Part shown: positions 43,293 to 51,993 of the stretch, one piece after another | Position numbering within the stretch: the first letter of the stretch is position 1 | Layout: the number at the start of each line of letters is the position of its first letter | Assembly (NCBI GenBank): GCA_021733925.1 | Contig: JAIPJY010000015.1 | Span: forward strand, 1-64,000 | Length of the DNA stretch: 64,000 bases | Direction of reading: 5' to 3' | Source of the DNA: Prosthecobacter sp. | GTDB taxonomy: Bacteria; Verrucomicrobiota; Verrucomicrobiia; Verrucomicrobiales; Verrucomicrobiaceae | Translations under genes and position numbers: made by a program | The notes under the pieces: generated by a model | What the model saw: the letters and a program-made list of their open reading frames with translations, nothing else | Told to the model about the DNA's origin: nothing | Databases searched by the model: none

Positions 43293-43985
43293 ATGATGAG
43301 ACACACTGAGCGTCACCGCACACACCGCGTGGGATGGCTGCGCGCGGCTGTCCTCGGTGCGAATGATGGCATCGTTTCCACTGCCAGCCTGATTGTGGGT
43401 GTGGCAGCAGCCGAATCTAGCCAGGCCAACGTTTTGGTCGCGGGCATCGCCGGACTGGTGGCGGGTGCGATGTCGATGGCGGCAGGCGAGTATGTTTCTG
43501 TCAGTTCTCAATCCGACACGGAGAACGCGGACCTGGATCGTGAGCGTGTGGAACTGGCAACGGACGCCGTGAATGAGCACGAAGAGCTGGCGGCCATCTA
43601 TGTGGCTCGGGGACTTGATGCCAAACTCGCCCGTGAGGTGGCCACGCAGCTGATGGCGAAGGATGCTCTGGGTGCGCATGCGCGTGACGAACTGGGCATC
43701 TCCGACACGCTGAGCGCGCGGCCGGTGCAGGCTGCGCTGGCCTCGGCGGCCACTTTCGCCGTCGGTGCCGCCATGCCGCTGCTGCTCGTGGTTTTTGTGC
43801 CAGCGTCCGCGCTCGTCTGGGCGGTGTCGGGCAGCTCGCTTTTCTTTCTCGCGCTGCTGGGTGGTCTGGCGGCACGCGCCGGGGGCTCGCCTGTGTTAAA
43901 GTCCGTCGCGCGGGTGACTTTCTGGGGAGCGCTGGCGATGGCGCTGACTGCCGGGGTTGGCGCCTTGTTTGGTGCCACGGTTTAA
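43293..43985 (+). CDS. VIT1/CCC1-family Fe/Mn transporter
   Basis: A 230-residue membrane protein with an AAGGAG-type ribosome site about 7 bases before the ATG. Membrane segments lie at about residues 20-40, 45-65, 145-165, 170-190 and 205-228. The conserved GANDGIVSTASLIVGVAAA and AGAMSMAAGEYVSVSSQ motifs of the VIT family are intact. A central cytoplasmic helical hairpin (LDRERVELATDAVNEHEELAAIY) would bind metal with its Glu residues. It likely exports or stores Fe2+/Mn2+. No neighbour gives a direct clue. Confidence 0.9.
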   Translation: MMRHTERHRTHRVGWLRAAVLGANDGIVSTASLIVGVAAAESSQANVLVAGIAGLVAGAMSMAAGEYVSVSSQSDTENADLDRERVELATDAVNEHEELAAIYVARGLDAKLAREVATQLMAKDALGAHARDELGISDTLSARPVQAALASAATFAVGAAMPLLLVVFVPASALVWAVSGSSLFFLALLGGLAARAGGSPVLKSVARVTFWGALAMALTAGVGALFGATV

Positions 43986-44001
43986 TTTAGACAGCTTGCA
44001 G

Positions 44002-44029
44002 TTGATACTGTTCTAAAGAACAGTATATG
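44002..44029 (+). promoter_or_regulatory. SOS promoter with LexA-type box
   Basis: TACTGTTCTAAAGAACAGTA (44006-44025) is a near-perfect dyad: perfect arms around a central AA. It fits both TGTTC-N4-GAACA, which as I recall is the LexA motif reported for Verrucomicrobia, and the CTGT-N8-ACAG of E. coli. A -35-like TTGATA (44002-44007) and a -10-like TATATG (44024-44029) with a 16-base spacer enclose it. The predicted transcript start falls almost at the ATG at 44037, so the mRNA may be nearly leaderless. Confidence 0.85.
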
Positions 44030-44036
44030 GTGAGGC

Positions 44037-44489
44037 ATGATCAATCCATGCCAAACCCGCGCGCTGAATCTCCTGTGGCTTTCCGAAGCTCGTTCCTGGA
44101 TTCGGCATCAGGTGCCTTTCCTCGGCAGCATTATCGCTGGCAGGCCGGAGCTGGAGGATGGTCGAGTGGACGGGTGCATCGACATCGACCCCACCACCCT
44201 GCGGCTGCCGAAGAATGCGCGGACCTTTGCCCTCAAGGTGAGGGGGGATTCCATGCGGAATGCGGCCATTTTGGAGGGGGATATTGTGATCATGGAGTTT
44301 CGAGAGGCGAAGCATGGGGACATTGTGGCCGCACTGATCGACGGCGAAACGACCCTGAAGCGATTCATTATTCAGGGGGGCGTGCCCTACCTGCGTGCCT
44401 CAAACCCCAAATACCCCGACCTCATTCCGGCGCGGGAGCTGGTCATCCAGGGGGTGCAGATCGCCCTGCTGCGGCTGGCTGAAAGGTGA
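44037..44489 (+). CDS. UmuD/LexA-like S24 self-cleaving peptidase
   Basis: A 150-residue protein with no LexA DNA-binding domain, so UmuD-like. The S24 fold has the nucleophile Ser72 in GDSMRNAAILEGDIVI, the general base Lys108 in ETTLKRF, and a probable cleavage site Ala34-Gly35 in SIIAGRPELE. It lies under an SOS box and six bases before the polymerase fusion, as umuD precedes umuC in E. coli. RecA-stimulated cleavage probably licenses the fused polymerase. The N-terminal arm is short (about 33 residues). Confidence 0.88.
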   Translation: MINPCQTRALNLLWLSEARSWIRHQVPFLGSIIAGRPELEDGRVDGCIDIDPTTLRLPKNARTFALKVRGDSMRNAAILEGDIVIMEFREAKHGDIVAALIDGETTLKRFIIQGGVPYLRASNPKYPDLIPARELVIQGVQIALLRLAER

Positions 44490-44495
44490 TGCGCC

Positions 44496-47400
44496 ATGAT
44501 TCTTCATTTCGATGCGGATGCGTTTTTCGCCTCGGTGGAGCAGGCGGCGGACACCAAACTGCGCGGTCGGCCGGTGGCGGTGGGGGGCGAGCGGCGCGGC
44601 ATCATCGCCTCTGCCAGTTATGAGGCGCGGAAGCTGGGCATCTACACGCCCATGCCGACGGCGAGGGCGCGGAAGCTCTGCCCCAGCCTGATCGTGCTGC
44701 CGTGCGATTTTGAGAAATACGAGCGGTTCTCGCGGCTGATGTTTTCGTACGCCTATGACTTCTCACCGCTGGTGGAGCTGGCCTCCATTGATGAGTGCTA
44801 CCTGGACCTCTACGGTGCCAAGCGCACGCGTGCGGGGGAGGCTGCGGCGACGATCCAGAAGGCCATCGCCCAGAGCCTGAAGCTGTCGGTTTCGGTGGGG
44901 GTGGGGGCGAACAAGCTGGTGTCCCAGATCGCGAGCAAGCTGAGGAAACCGCATTGCTTCATCGAGGTGGAGAGGGGGGGAGAGCAGGAGTTTCTCTGGC
45001 CGCTGGAAAACCGGTGGCTGCCGACGGTGGGGCCGCATCTTGCCGCCACGCTGAACACGGCAGGGCTGCGGCACATTGAGCACATTGCCCGAACGCCGGT
45101 GGATGAGCTGTCGCTGCTGGTGGGGCAGGGGGCGCCGGTGCTGCATGACTATGCCATGGGCAATGACACGCGCCCGGTGGTGTGTGATGCCCCGGAGGCG
45201 AAGAGCTATGGCGAACAGGACACTTTCAGCCAGGACACCACGGACCAGGCTTTCATCATCGCCCGACTGCGTGCCATGGCGGATACACTGATGCGGAGGG
45301 TGCGGCAGGATGGTAAAAGTATACGTGCCGTGTTACTGCGGCTGCGTTACAATAACATGGATGAGGTGACGCGCTCGACCAGCCTCGATGAGCCGACCGA
45401 CTTGGAGAATGATGTTTATCCGCTGCTTTCCAGCCTGCTGAAACGTGCCTGGGAACGACGTGTCAGTGTGCGGCTGGTGGGGCTACGTTTCACCAAGGTT
45501 TATGAGACTGGGGGGCATGCGCTGCTGCCGCTGGAGCAGTCGGACGTTACGCGTGAGCAGTTACATAAGATCGCCGGAGTGGTGGACACCCTGCGGCATG
45601 AAAACCGCAGCATCATGCGTGGGCATGATCTGTGGCTTAGCAAGCATCAGCATGCTCCCCGCCAGACGCTGCCCAAGCCGCAGATTATTGTTGATCGCAC
45701 GCCCCAGGCATCGAGCCGGGTGTTGAAAGAACGGCCGGGTATGGGTGTTCAAATAATAACGAAAAAATCGTTACTAAAAACGGTGTCGGCTCTAAATGTG
45801 AAAAGCTGCTACAGCTTTCTTGATTCCACGCTGACCATCCCGGCCATGATCGATGCGGCAGTCGAGCGGGGTATGACTGCCATGGCGATCACCGATCCGA
45901 ATCTGCACGCTGCCGTACCGTTTTTTCAAGCGGCCAAGGCGAAGGGGATCAGGCCCATTATTGGGGCGGAGTTACGCTGTGATCAGAAGCCGCTGCTGGC
46001 CTATGTGAAGAACCAGCGAGGCTACCAGAACCTCTGTCGGTTGCTGTCATTTGGTGACGTTGGAGGCGTTACTGTTGGGCAAATGCAGGACTATGGGGAG
46101 GGACTGATCGTGATGCCGCCTGGTGATGGTAATGTAACGTTTAAAGAAATACGATATCGTGATAAAAAGGACCGAGTTTTCTTCGATATCCTGCAAAGCA
46201 TGAAGACGCTGACCCTTTTGCACGAGGCGAATCCAGGCAAAAGAAAGGGGGATTTTTCTTTTCACGGATTGGGCGTGTTATCTGGCGAAAATTCTATTGA
46301 AGAGACGAGGGTTATCGATGCTATTCACGCAGAATGCGAGTTTGAGTTCGACTTCAAAACATTACGATTTCCTCGTTATGTGCCCGCAGATGGCAGCACA
46401 CCCGCGGCGATGCTGCATCAGCTTGCGCATGCGGGCCTGAGGCGGAGGTACGGAAACCTTGCGCGGCAGCATGAAGCGCAGTTGCGTGAAGAGCTCTCGA
46501 TCATCGCCGAGGTCGGTTATGAGGAGTACTTTCTCACCGTCTGGCAGCTGCTGCAGGAATGTGAACAACTGGGCATTGGTTGGATCACCCGAGGCAGCGC
46601 TGCAGACTCTTTGGTGTGTTACGCTCTTGGCGTTAGCAATGTTTGTCCGATCCGTTTCGAGCTTTACTTCAAGCGCTTTCTCAACCGTGACCGCATGGCG
46701 TTACAAAAACTGCCAGACATCGACATCGACTTTGCCCATGACCGTAAAGATGATGTGATAAAGTTACTGTTGAATCGTTACGGGCCTGAGCATGCGGCCA
46801 TCGTGGGCGGGTTCAATACCTTCCAGGCGCGCTCCGCTTTTGGAGATGTGGCCAAGGTGCTGGGGGTGGCTGAGAATGAGATCAGGCGGCTCACCGAGCA
46901 CATGCCATGGACCGATGCACGCCATGCAGCCGATGCCATCGCGCTCTCGCGTGAGTGTGATATCTCGGCCTGGCAGGAGGAGCCGATGCGCACCGCCCTG
47001 CTCATGGCCGGAATGCTGGATGGACTGCCACGCTACGCCAAAATGCACCCCTGCGGGGTGGTGTTGTCACGCGACCCGATTCGCGATCAAACGCCCACCT
47101 TCATTAGCGGCAAGGGTTGGCCGACCACTCATTTTGACATGGATGCGGTGGAAGCGGTGGGGTTGATCAAGCTCGACATCCTGGCGCAGGGTGGGCTTGC
47201 AGTTCTGCGGGACACTCAAATTACGCTCCGGTCCCAAGACCGGGCTTTGGATCTTTTAGCACTGGAAGTCGGCGCAGCGGGTGGGACGGAGGCGCCGCCT
47301 CGTGAGGAGGAGGTGGGGCCGTGGAGTGATCCAGGCATCTGGGAAATGATCGCCACTGGCAACTCGCGCGGGGTTCATCACATTGAGAGTCCGGCGATGA

Positions 47401-48761
47401 TCAACCTGGCTTGCATGGCTGATGTACGGGACATCGACCGATTGGTGGCCATCGTGTCTGTGATCCGCCCCGGGGCGGCCAATGGCCTCAAAAAAGTGCA
47501 GTTTGCACGACGGGCGCAGGGGCTGGAAAAGGTGGACTATATACACGAGAGTCTGGCGCCGGTGCTGAGATCCACCTTTGGCGTGGTCGCCTATGAAGAG
47601 CACGTTTTGCAAATCTGCGAGGCCTTCGCGGGGCTGGCACCGGGCCGGGCTGATGTACTGCGCCGGGCGCTGGTGAAGCATGATACGGCCAAGATTGCTG
47701 AGATTCGGGGGGAATTCATCGCTGCGGCGCGGGCGCTGGCGCGTGAGGAGAGTGTCAGCGTCAAGGTGTGGGAGCTTCTGGCGAGGTTTGAGGGGTATGC
47801 ATTCTGCCGTGCGCATAGCACCGCCTATGCTGTCGAGGCGTATCAGGGGGCGTATGCCAAACACTACCACCCCGCTGAGTTCATGGCTGCGGTGCTCACG
47901 AACGGCAAAGGCTTCTACTCAGCGTTGGTTTACACCCTCGAATGTCGCCGCCTGGGCATTGGCTTTCTGTCTCCGTGCGTGAATGTGCTGAGCGATGCAT
48001 TCATTGTGGAGGCTGTGACCGCCGACCACGGCACGCCTGCGACTTCCATGGGCAAAGCCATCCGTGTGCCTCTGAGGTGCATCAAAGATGTGGGTGAGGC
48101 CATGCTGGAGCGCTGGCGCAGTGAGCTTGCCCGCTCTCCTTTTGTGAGTGTGCGTGATTTTTGCCAGCGGGTGCGTCCGGCGGGGGGCGAGATTTTAAAT
48201 CTCATCCGAGCCGGAGCTTTCGACCGGCTGGGGGACACGCGTACGGCGCAGTTCTGGCATTGCCTGCACGCGGCCAGTGACAACGCCGTCTGTGCGGACT
48301 GGTTGTTTCGAGGCAGTGAGCCGGCGGTTTTGCGAGCGACCTGTCGCGAGGAGCCGACGCTGCTGCAGAAACTCCACGATGAAGCCGAGCTGTTTGGCTA
48401 CACGGTCAGCGGCCACCCGCTCGATCGTTTTCCTGAGGTGGATTGGCGCACTTATTGTCCGATCGCTGAATTGAACAGCTACCCCAATCAGTGTGTCACG
48501 GTCTGCGGGCTCATCGTTGTCACGCGTTCGCATCTGCAGCAGAACGGGCAGCCGATGAAGTTTATCTCGATCTGCGACCGCACGGGCATCATCGAGTGTG
48601 AGATCTTCGCCGCCGCCTACCGGACCTACGGTCTCAATACCGCGCGTTATCCCGTGGTGCAGATCACCGCTGAGGTGAAGACGTTCGAAAATGGGCAGGG
48701 GCTTACGCTGGAGGTGCGGCGGGTGGAAAAGGCACGAGCGGTGGCTCTCGCTTTACGATAA
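44496..48761 (+). CDS. Fusion of Y-family translesion polymerase and DnaE-type C-family polymerase
   Basis: One 1,421-residue frame. Residues 1-385 are a complete Y-family (DinB/UmuC) polymerase: Asp6 and Asp8 in FDADAFFASVE, Asp99-Glu100 in SIDECYLDLYG, YEARKLGI finger and a little-finger region ending near MRGHDLW. Residues about 430-1421 are a DnaE-type polymerase: PHP domain, then LPDIDIDF (Asp741, 743, 745) and LIKLDILAQGG (Asp894) as catalytic aspartates, VIRPGAANG, TFGVVAYEEHVLQI, and a C-terminal OB domain (about 1333-1415). PHP metal ligands are lost: NVKSCYSFLDS replaces H-x-H, and TDP replaces TDH. It follows the UmuD-like gene by six bases under an SOS promoter. I know of no such described fusion; DnaE2 and Y-family members (ImuB) normally cooperate as separate proteins. 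Confidence 0.9.
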   Translation: MILHFDADAFFASVEQAADTKLRGRPVAVGGERRGIIASASYEARKLGIYTPMPTARARKLCPSLIVLPCDFEKYERFSRLMFSYAYDFSPLVELASIDECYLDLYGAKRTRAGEAAATIQKAIAQSLKLSVSVGVGANKLVSQIASKLRKPHCFIEVERGGEQEFLWPLENRWLPTVGPHLAATLNTAGLRHIEHIARTPVDELSLLVGQGAPVLHDYAMGNDTRPVVCDAPEAKSYGEQDTFSQDTTDQAFIIARLRAMADTLMRRVRQDGKSIRAVLLRLRYNNMDEVTRSTSLDEPTDLENDVYPLLSSLLKRAWERRVSVRLVGLRFTKVYETGGHALLPLEQSDVTREQLHKIAGVVDTLRHENRSIMRGHDLWLSKHQHAPRQTLPKPQIIVDRTPQASSRVLKERPGMGVQIITKKSLLKTVSALNVKSCYSFLDSTLTIPAMIDAAVERGMTAMAITDPNLHAAVPFFQAAKAKGIRPIIGAELRCDQKPLLAYVKNQRGYQNLCRLLSFGDVGGVTVGQMQDYGEGLIVMPPGDGNVTFKEIRYRDKKDRVFFDILQSMKTLTLLHEANPGKRKGDFSFHGLGVLSGENSIEETRVIDAIHAECEFEFDFKTLRFPRYVPADGSTPAAMLHQLAHAGLRRRYGNLARQHEAQLREELSIIAEVGYEEYFLTVWQLLQECEQLGIGWITRGSAADSLVCYALGVSNVCPIRFELYFKRFLNRDRMALQKLPDIDIDFAHDRKDDVIKLLLNRYGPEHAAIVGGFNTFQARSAFGDVAKVLGVAENEIRRLTEHMPWTDARHAADAIALSRECDISAWQEEPMRTALLMAGMLDGLPRYAKMHPCGVVLSRDPIRDQTPTFISGKGWPTTHFDMDAVEAVGLIKLDILAQGGLAVLRDTQITLRSQDRALDLLALEVGAAGGTEAPPREEEVGPWSDPGIWEMIATGNSRGVHHIESPAMINLACMADVRDIDRLVAIVSVIRPGAANGLKKVQFARRAQGLEKVDYIHESLAPVLRSTFGVVAYEEHVLQICEAFAGLAPGRADVLRRALVKHDTAKIAEIRGEFIAAARALAREESVSVKVWELLARFEGYAFCRAHSTAYAVEAYQGAYAKHYHPAEFMAAVLTNGKGFYSALVYTLECRRLGIGFLSPCVNVLSDAFIVEAVTADHGTPATSMGKAIRVPLRCIKDVGEAMLERWRSELARSPFVSVRDFCQRVRPAGGEILNLIRAGAFDRLGDTRTAQFWHCLHAASDNAVCADWLFRGSEPAVLRATCREEPTLLQKLHDEAELFGYTVSGHPLDRFPEVDWRTYCPIAELNSYPNQCVTVCGLIVVTRSHLQQNGQPMKFISICDRTGIIECEIFAAAYRTYGLNTARYPVVQITAEVKTFENGQGLTLEVRRVEKARAVALALR
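45757..45773. other. Hairpin at the junction of the two polymerase modules
   Basis: TAACGA (45757-45762) and TCGTTA (45768-45773) enclose AAAAA, at codons for residues near 421-426. This is exactly between the Y-family and DnaE parts, in a locally AT-rich stretch. It may be a leftover of fusion or an mRNA structure; effect unknown. Confidence 0.5.
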
Positions 48762-48807
48762 GGGGCGGATGCTCCTTTTATGGCGGAAAAGGTGTGTGCT
48801 GTGAAAA

Positions 48808-48864
48808 ATAATGCCAGGCATTTAGTTTTGACTGTACTCGTTTTCTGCTTATTTTTGGCATTAT
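48808..48864. repeat. REP-like inverted repeats before the transposase
   Basis: AATGCCAGGCATT at 48810-48822 is a small palindrome. ATAATGCCA (48808-48816) pairs with TGGCATTAT (48856-48864), which overlaps the transposase start codon. They may be binding sites of the tyrosine transposase or an operator that occludes its translation. Confidence 0.5.
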
Positions 48865-49999
48865 GAAAGTAGTCCAAATAACTGATTTACAGGCTGTCCC
48901 GCTTGAAGAGCAGCTTGTGGGGGTGAATGCGAAAACGGGGCTCTATCCTGGCGCGCGGTCTTGGTCAGGTGGGAGGCATCGGATTCTGGGGAAGGGGCCG
49001 TTGGAGTCTTATTGCTACCATGTCATGTCGCGGACGTGTGGCGGGGAGGTGTTTTTTGATGAGGTTGAGAAAGAGGCGCTGCGGCGGGTGATCTGGCGCA
49101 TGGCGGAGTTCTCTGGGATCAAGGTGGTGACCTACTGCCTGATGAAGAACCATTTCCATCTGCTGGCGGAGGTGCCGCATCGGGAGATGTGGTTGCAGAG
49201 GTTTGAGGGACCGGATGGCGAGGCGAAGTTGATGGAGCATCTGAGGATCCTGTACAGCCGAACCTACATTGGTCTGCTGCGTGATGAGTTGAGCGATCTG
49301 CGATCACGTGGCATGACGGTGCTGGCTGAGCGGCGCATTGAGGGGCTCAAGAAGAGGTTCTGTGACCTTTCTTTGTTTGTGAAGGAGGTGAAGGAACGCT
49401 TCAGCCGATGGTTCAACAAGCGGCATGGGCGTAAAGGGACGCTGTGGATGGATCGCTTCAAGAGCGTGCTGGTGGAGGGCAAGGGGGAGGCGCTGCGGAC
49501 GATGGCGGCGTACATTGATTTGAATCCGGTGCGTGCGGCGTTGGTCAAGGACCCGAAGGACTACCGCTGGTGCGGGTATGCGGAGGCGTTGGGTGGCAGT
49601 CGCAGGGCGCAGCGTGGGCTGTGCAAGGCGCAGGGGAAGCCAGTGGACGGCTGGAAGAGTGCGGGCGCTGCGGAGGCGTATCGGTGCCTGCTGCATGCTG
49701 AGGGACGCGAGATCAAAGACGCGCAGAATGAGAAGGTTCTGAGGCGCGGCGTGAGTGCGGAGTCGGCGCGAGCGGTGCTGGCGGAGAAAGGGCAGCTAAG
49801 CACGGCGGAACTGGTGAGGCTGCGGGTGCGCTATTTCACTGATGGGGTGGTGCTGGGGAGCAAGGAATTCGTGGATGGGGTCTTTGAAGCGCAGAGGGAA
49901 CGGTTCAGTCCGAGGCGAAAAGGGGGAGGTAGACGAATGCCGGAGTCAGAGGATCCTTTTTACACACTGCGCCGATTGCGTGTCCAGCCCTTGGGCTAG
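48863..49999 (+). CDS. REP-associated tyrosine transposase (Y1, HUH type)
   Basis: A 378-residue protein with the Y1_Tnp domain: YHVMSRTCGG near residue 53, the HUH motif in MKNHFHLLAEV (about residue 93), and a Tyr in ILYSRTYIGLLRDEL (about residue 133) as likely nucleophile. RHGRKGTLWMDRFKSVLVEG and MAAYIDLNPVRAALV follow, both typical of RAYTs. The C-terminal 130 residues are a helical extension. It lies 101 bases after the polymerase gene and carries inverted repeats at its start. It belongs to the larger RAYT group found across Verrucomicrobia. It may be domesticated, as many RAYTs are single-copy. Confidence 0.9.
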   Translation: MKVVQITDLQAVPLEEQLVGVNAKTGLYPGARSWSGGRHRILGKGPLESYCYHVMSRTCGGEVFFDEVEKEALRRVIWRMAEFSGIKVVTYCLMKNHFHLLAEVPHREMWLQRFEGPDGEAKLMEHLRILYSRTYIGLLRDELSDLRSRGMTVLAERRIEGLKKRFCDLSLFVKEVKERFSRWFNKRHGRKGTLWMDRFKSVLVEGKGEALRTMAAYIDLNPVRAALVKDPKDYRWCGYAEALGGSRRAQRGLCKAQGKPVDGWKSAGAAEAYRCLLHAEGREIKDAQNEKVLRRGVSAESARAVLAEKGQLSTAELVRLRVRYFTDGVVLGSKEFVDGVFEAQRERFSPRRKGGGRRMPESEDPFYTLRRLRVQPLG

Positions 50000-50078
50000 G
50001 ATGCTGGGCTTAAGGCTGTTTTATCAATAACTGGGCAGGGGCAGCCCGTGGTGGGTCGATCCAGATGTCGGCTCCTTC

Positions 50079-50642
50079 TTATTCGTCGTCTTCTTCCCAC
50101 TCCTCCATCAGCCGTGCGAGCTTGCGCTTGATGCCGACTTTGGCGACGGCGTTCAGACGGTCGATGAAGAGGATGCCGTTGAGGTGGTCGATCTCGTGCT
50201 GGAAGGCGCGGGAGAGGAGGCCGTCGGATTCCACGGTGACGGTTTTGCCTTCGAGGTCGGTGTAGCTGACTTTGATCTGGCTGGAGCGGCGAATGTCGCC
50301 ACGCAGGCGGGGGAAACTGAGGCAGCCTTCTTCGCCGATCTCCTTGGTGCTGCCGAGTTCGAGCTGGGGATTCATGAGCACGATGGGCATGTGCTGCACC
50401 ATGTCCACCTTCTCGCCGTTGACCTTCATGAAGGTGATGCAGTCCGGATTGTGGGAGACATCGATGACGGCGAGCTGAACATCCACGGCGACCTGCGGGG
50501 CGGCCAGGCCGACGCCGTTGGCTTCACGCATGGTTTCCAGCATGTCTGCTGCCAGTGCACGGATTTCGGGCGTGACTTCAGTCACGGGGCGGCATTTGGC
50601 ACGGAGCACGGGTTCAGGGTAGCGGACGATTTTACGGACCAT
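50079..50642 (-). CDS. def: Peptide deformylase
   Basis: About 187 residues from ATG at 50642 (a GTG at 50657 is possible but the ATG has AAGGG directly before it). All three PDF motifs are present: GVGLAAPQ (about residue 44), EGCLSFP with the metal-binding Cys, and QHEIDHLNG with the two metal-binding His and catalytic Glu. It removes the formyl group from nascent proteins. The C-terminal acidic tail (EEWEEDDE) is short. No methionyl-tRNA formyltransferase gene is next to it. Housekeeping function certain. Confidence 0.96.
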   Translation of the reverse strand: MVRKIVRYPEPVLRAKCRPVTEVTPEIRALAADMLETMREANGVGLAAPQVAVDVQLAVIDVSHNPDCITFMKVNGEKVDMVQHMPIVLMNPQLELGSTKEIGEEGCLSFPRLRGDIRRSSQIKVSYTDLEGKTVTVESDGLLSRAFQHEIDHLNGILFIDRLNAVAKVGIKRKLARLMEEWEEDDE

Positions 50643-50740
50643 TTCCCTTAATATCACCGGCTTTTCACCGGCTCAAGCTCCGGAGTGGTTTTGTCCTTGC
50701 CAAGATGAAGCCGTCTCCCTAGCCTCGCGGCCTCCTTCCT

Positions 50741-51976
50741 ATGACCGACACCGCCGCGCAATCGTCCATCAAGTTCAAGCTGTTCCTTATGATGATTTTA
50801 GAGATCGCCATCTGGGGGGCGTGGCAGATCAAAATCTTCTCTTATATGACGATGCTGGGGTTTAACCCTGATCAGCAATGGCTGGTGGGCAGTGCGTTTG
50901 GCATCGCGTCGATCGTGGGGATCTTTTTCAGCAACCAGTTCGCTGATCGCAACTTTTCCGCCGAGCGCTTCCTGGCCTTCAGCCATTTGGTGGGTGGCCT
51001 GGCGTTGATCGCGACGGCGTTTCAAACGTCCTTCTGGCCCTTCTTCGCCTGCTTCATTCTCTATTGCCTGCTGTATGTGCCGACGATCTCGGTGACGAAC
51101 TCGCTGGCCTTTGCCAATCTCAAGGATCCGGCGAAGGACTTTGGTTTTGTGCGCATGGGGGGCACGATTGGCTGGATTGTAGTCAGCTGGCCGTTCATTT
51201 TCCTGCTCAGTGAGAAGGCGGGCGCGTCGGAGACGCGGTGGGTGTTTATTGTGGCCGGCATCATCTCCCTCGTGCTGGCTGTGTTCAGCCTGTCACTGCC
51301 GCACACGCCACCGCGCAAGGATGTGGAGGGCATGGACAAGAAGGCCTGGCTGAAGGCACTCAAACTTCTGAGCAATCCGTTTGTCCTGGTGCTGTTCATT
51401 GTCACGTTCATCGACTCGACGATCCACAACGGCTACTTCGTCGTGATTGACGGCTTCCTGCAAAAGGTGGGCATCTCGGCGAATATGAGCATGGTGGTCA
51501 GCAGCATCGGCCAGGTGGCGGAGATCGTGACGATGCTGATTCTCGGGACGGTGCTCAAAAAACTGGGTTGGAAGACCACGCTGATCATCGGGATCTTCGG
51601 GCATGCCGTGAGATTTTTCATCTTTGCCTACTTTGGCACGCCAGAAAATCAGTGGCTGATCGTGGCGGTGCAGGTGCTGCACGGCATCTGCTATGCGTTT
51701 TTCTTTGTGACGGTGTACATCTTTGTGGACGCGGTGTTTCCGAAGGACATCCGCTCCAGCGCGCAGGGCTTGTTTAACCTGCTGATTCTCGGCATCGGCA
51801 TGGTGGTGGCGAGCAAGATTTTCCCGCTGCTCGTGGTCAACTACACCCAGGATGGAGTGGTGGACTACCACAAGCTTTTCCTCGTTCCGACGGGAATGGC
51901 GCTGGCTGGCATTGTGCTGATGGTGCTGTTCTTCCGTCCGCCGAACCACGGGCCTGAGGGCGAGGTGAAACATTGA
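50741..51976 (+). CDS. Nucleoside:H+ symporter (MFS, NupG-like)
   Basis: A 411-residue protein with 12 membrane segments and the nucleoside H+ symporter pattern: ILEIAIWGAWQIKIFSYM at the start, VPTISVTNSLAFANLKDP and FGFVRMGGTIGWIVVSWP in the first half, and VYIFVDAVFPKDIRSSAQGL in the second. The half with FLQKVGISANMSMVVSS is similar to NupG/XapB. It probably imports nucleosides. The next gene follows 17 bases later, but its function gives no link. Confidence 0.88.
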   Translation: MTDTAAQSSIKFKLFLMMILEIAIWGAWQIKIFSYMTMLGFNPDQQWLVGSAFGIASIVGIFFSNQFADRNFSAERFLAFSHLVGGLALIATAFQTSFWPFFACFILYCLLYVPTISVTNSLAFANLKDPAKDFGFVRMGGTIGWIVVSWPFIFLLSEKAGASETRWVFIVAGIISLVLAVFSLSLPHTPPRKDVEGMDKKAWLKALKLLSNPFVLVLFIVTFIDSTIHNGYFVVIDGFLQKVGISANMSMVVSSIGQVAEIVTMLILGTVLKKLGWKTTLIIGIFGHAVRFFIFAYFGTPENQWLIVAVQVLHGICYAFFFVTVYIFVDAVFPKDIRSSAQGLFNLLILGIGMVVASKIFPLLVVNYTQDGVVDYHKLFLVPTGMALAGIVLMVLFFRPPNHGPEGEVKH

Positions 51977-51993
51977 TCCAAACCTAAACGGCG

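Noticed and set aside
45757-45773. Programmed -1 frameshift site
   Set aside because: The A6 run is preceded by G in the zero frame and does not give an X-XXY-YYZ heptamer; the frame is continuous anyway.
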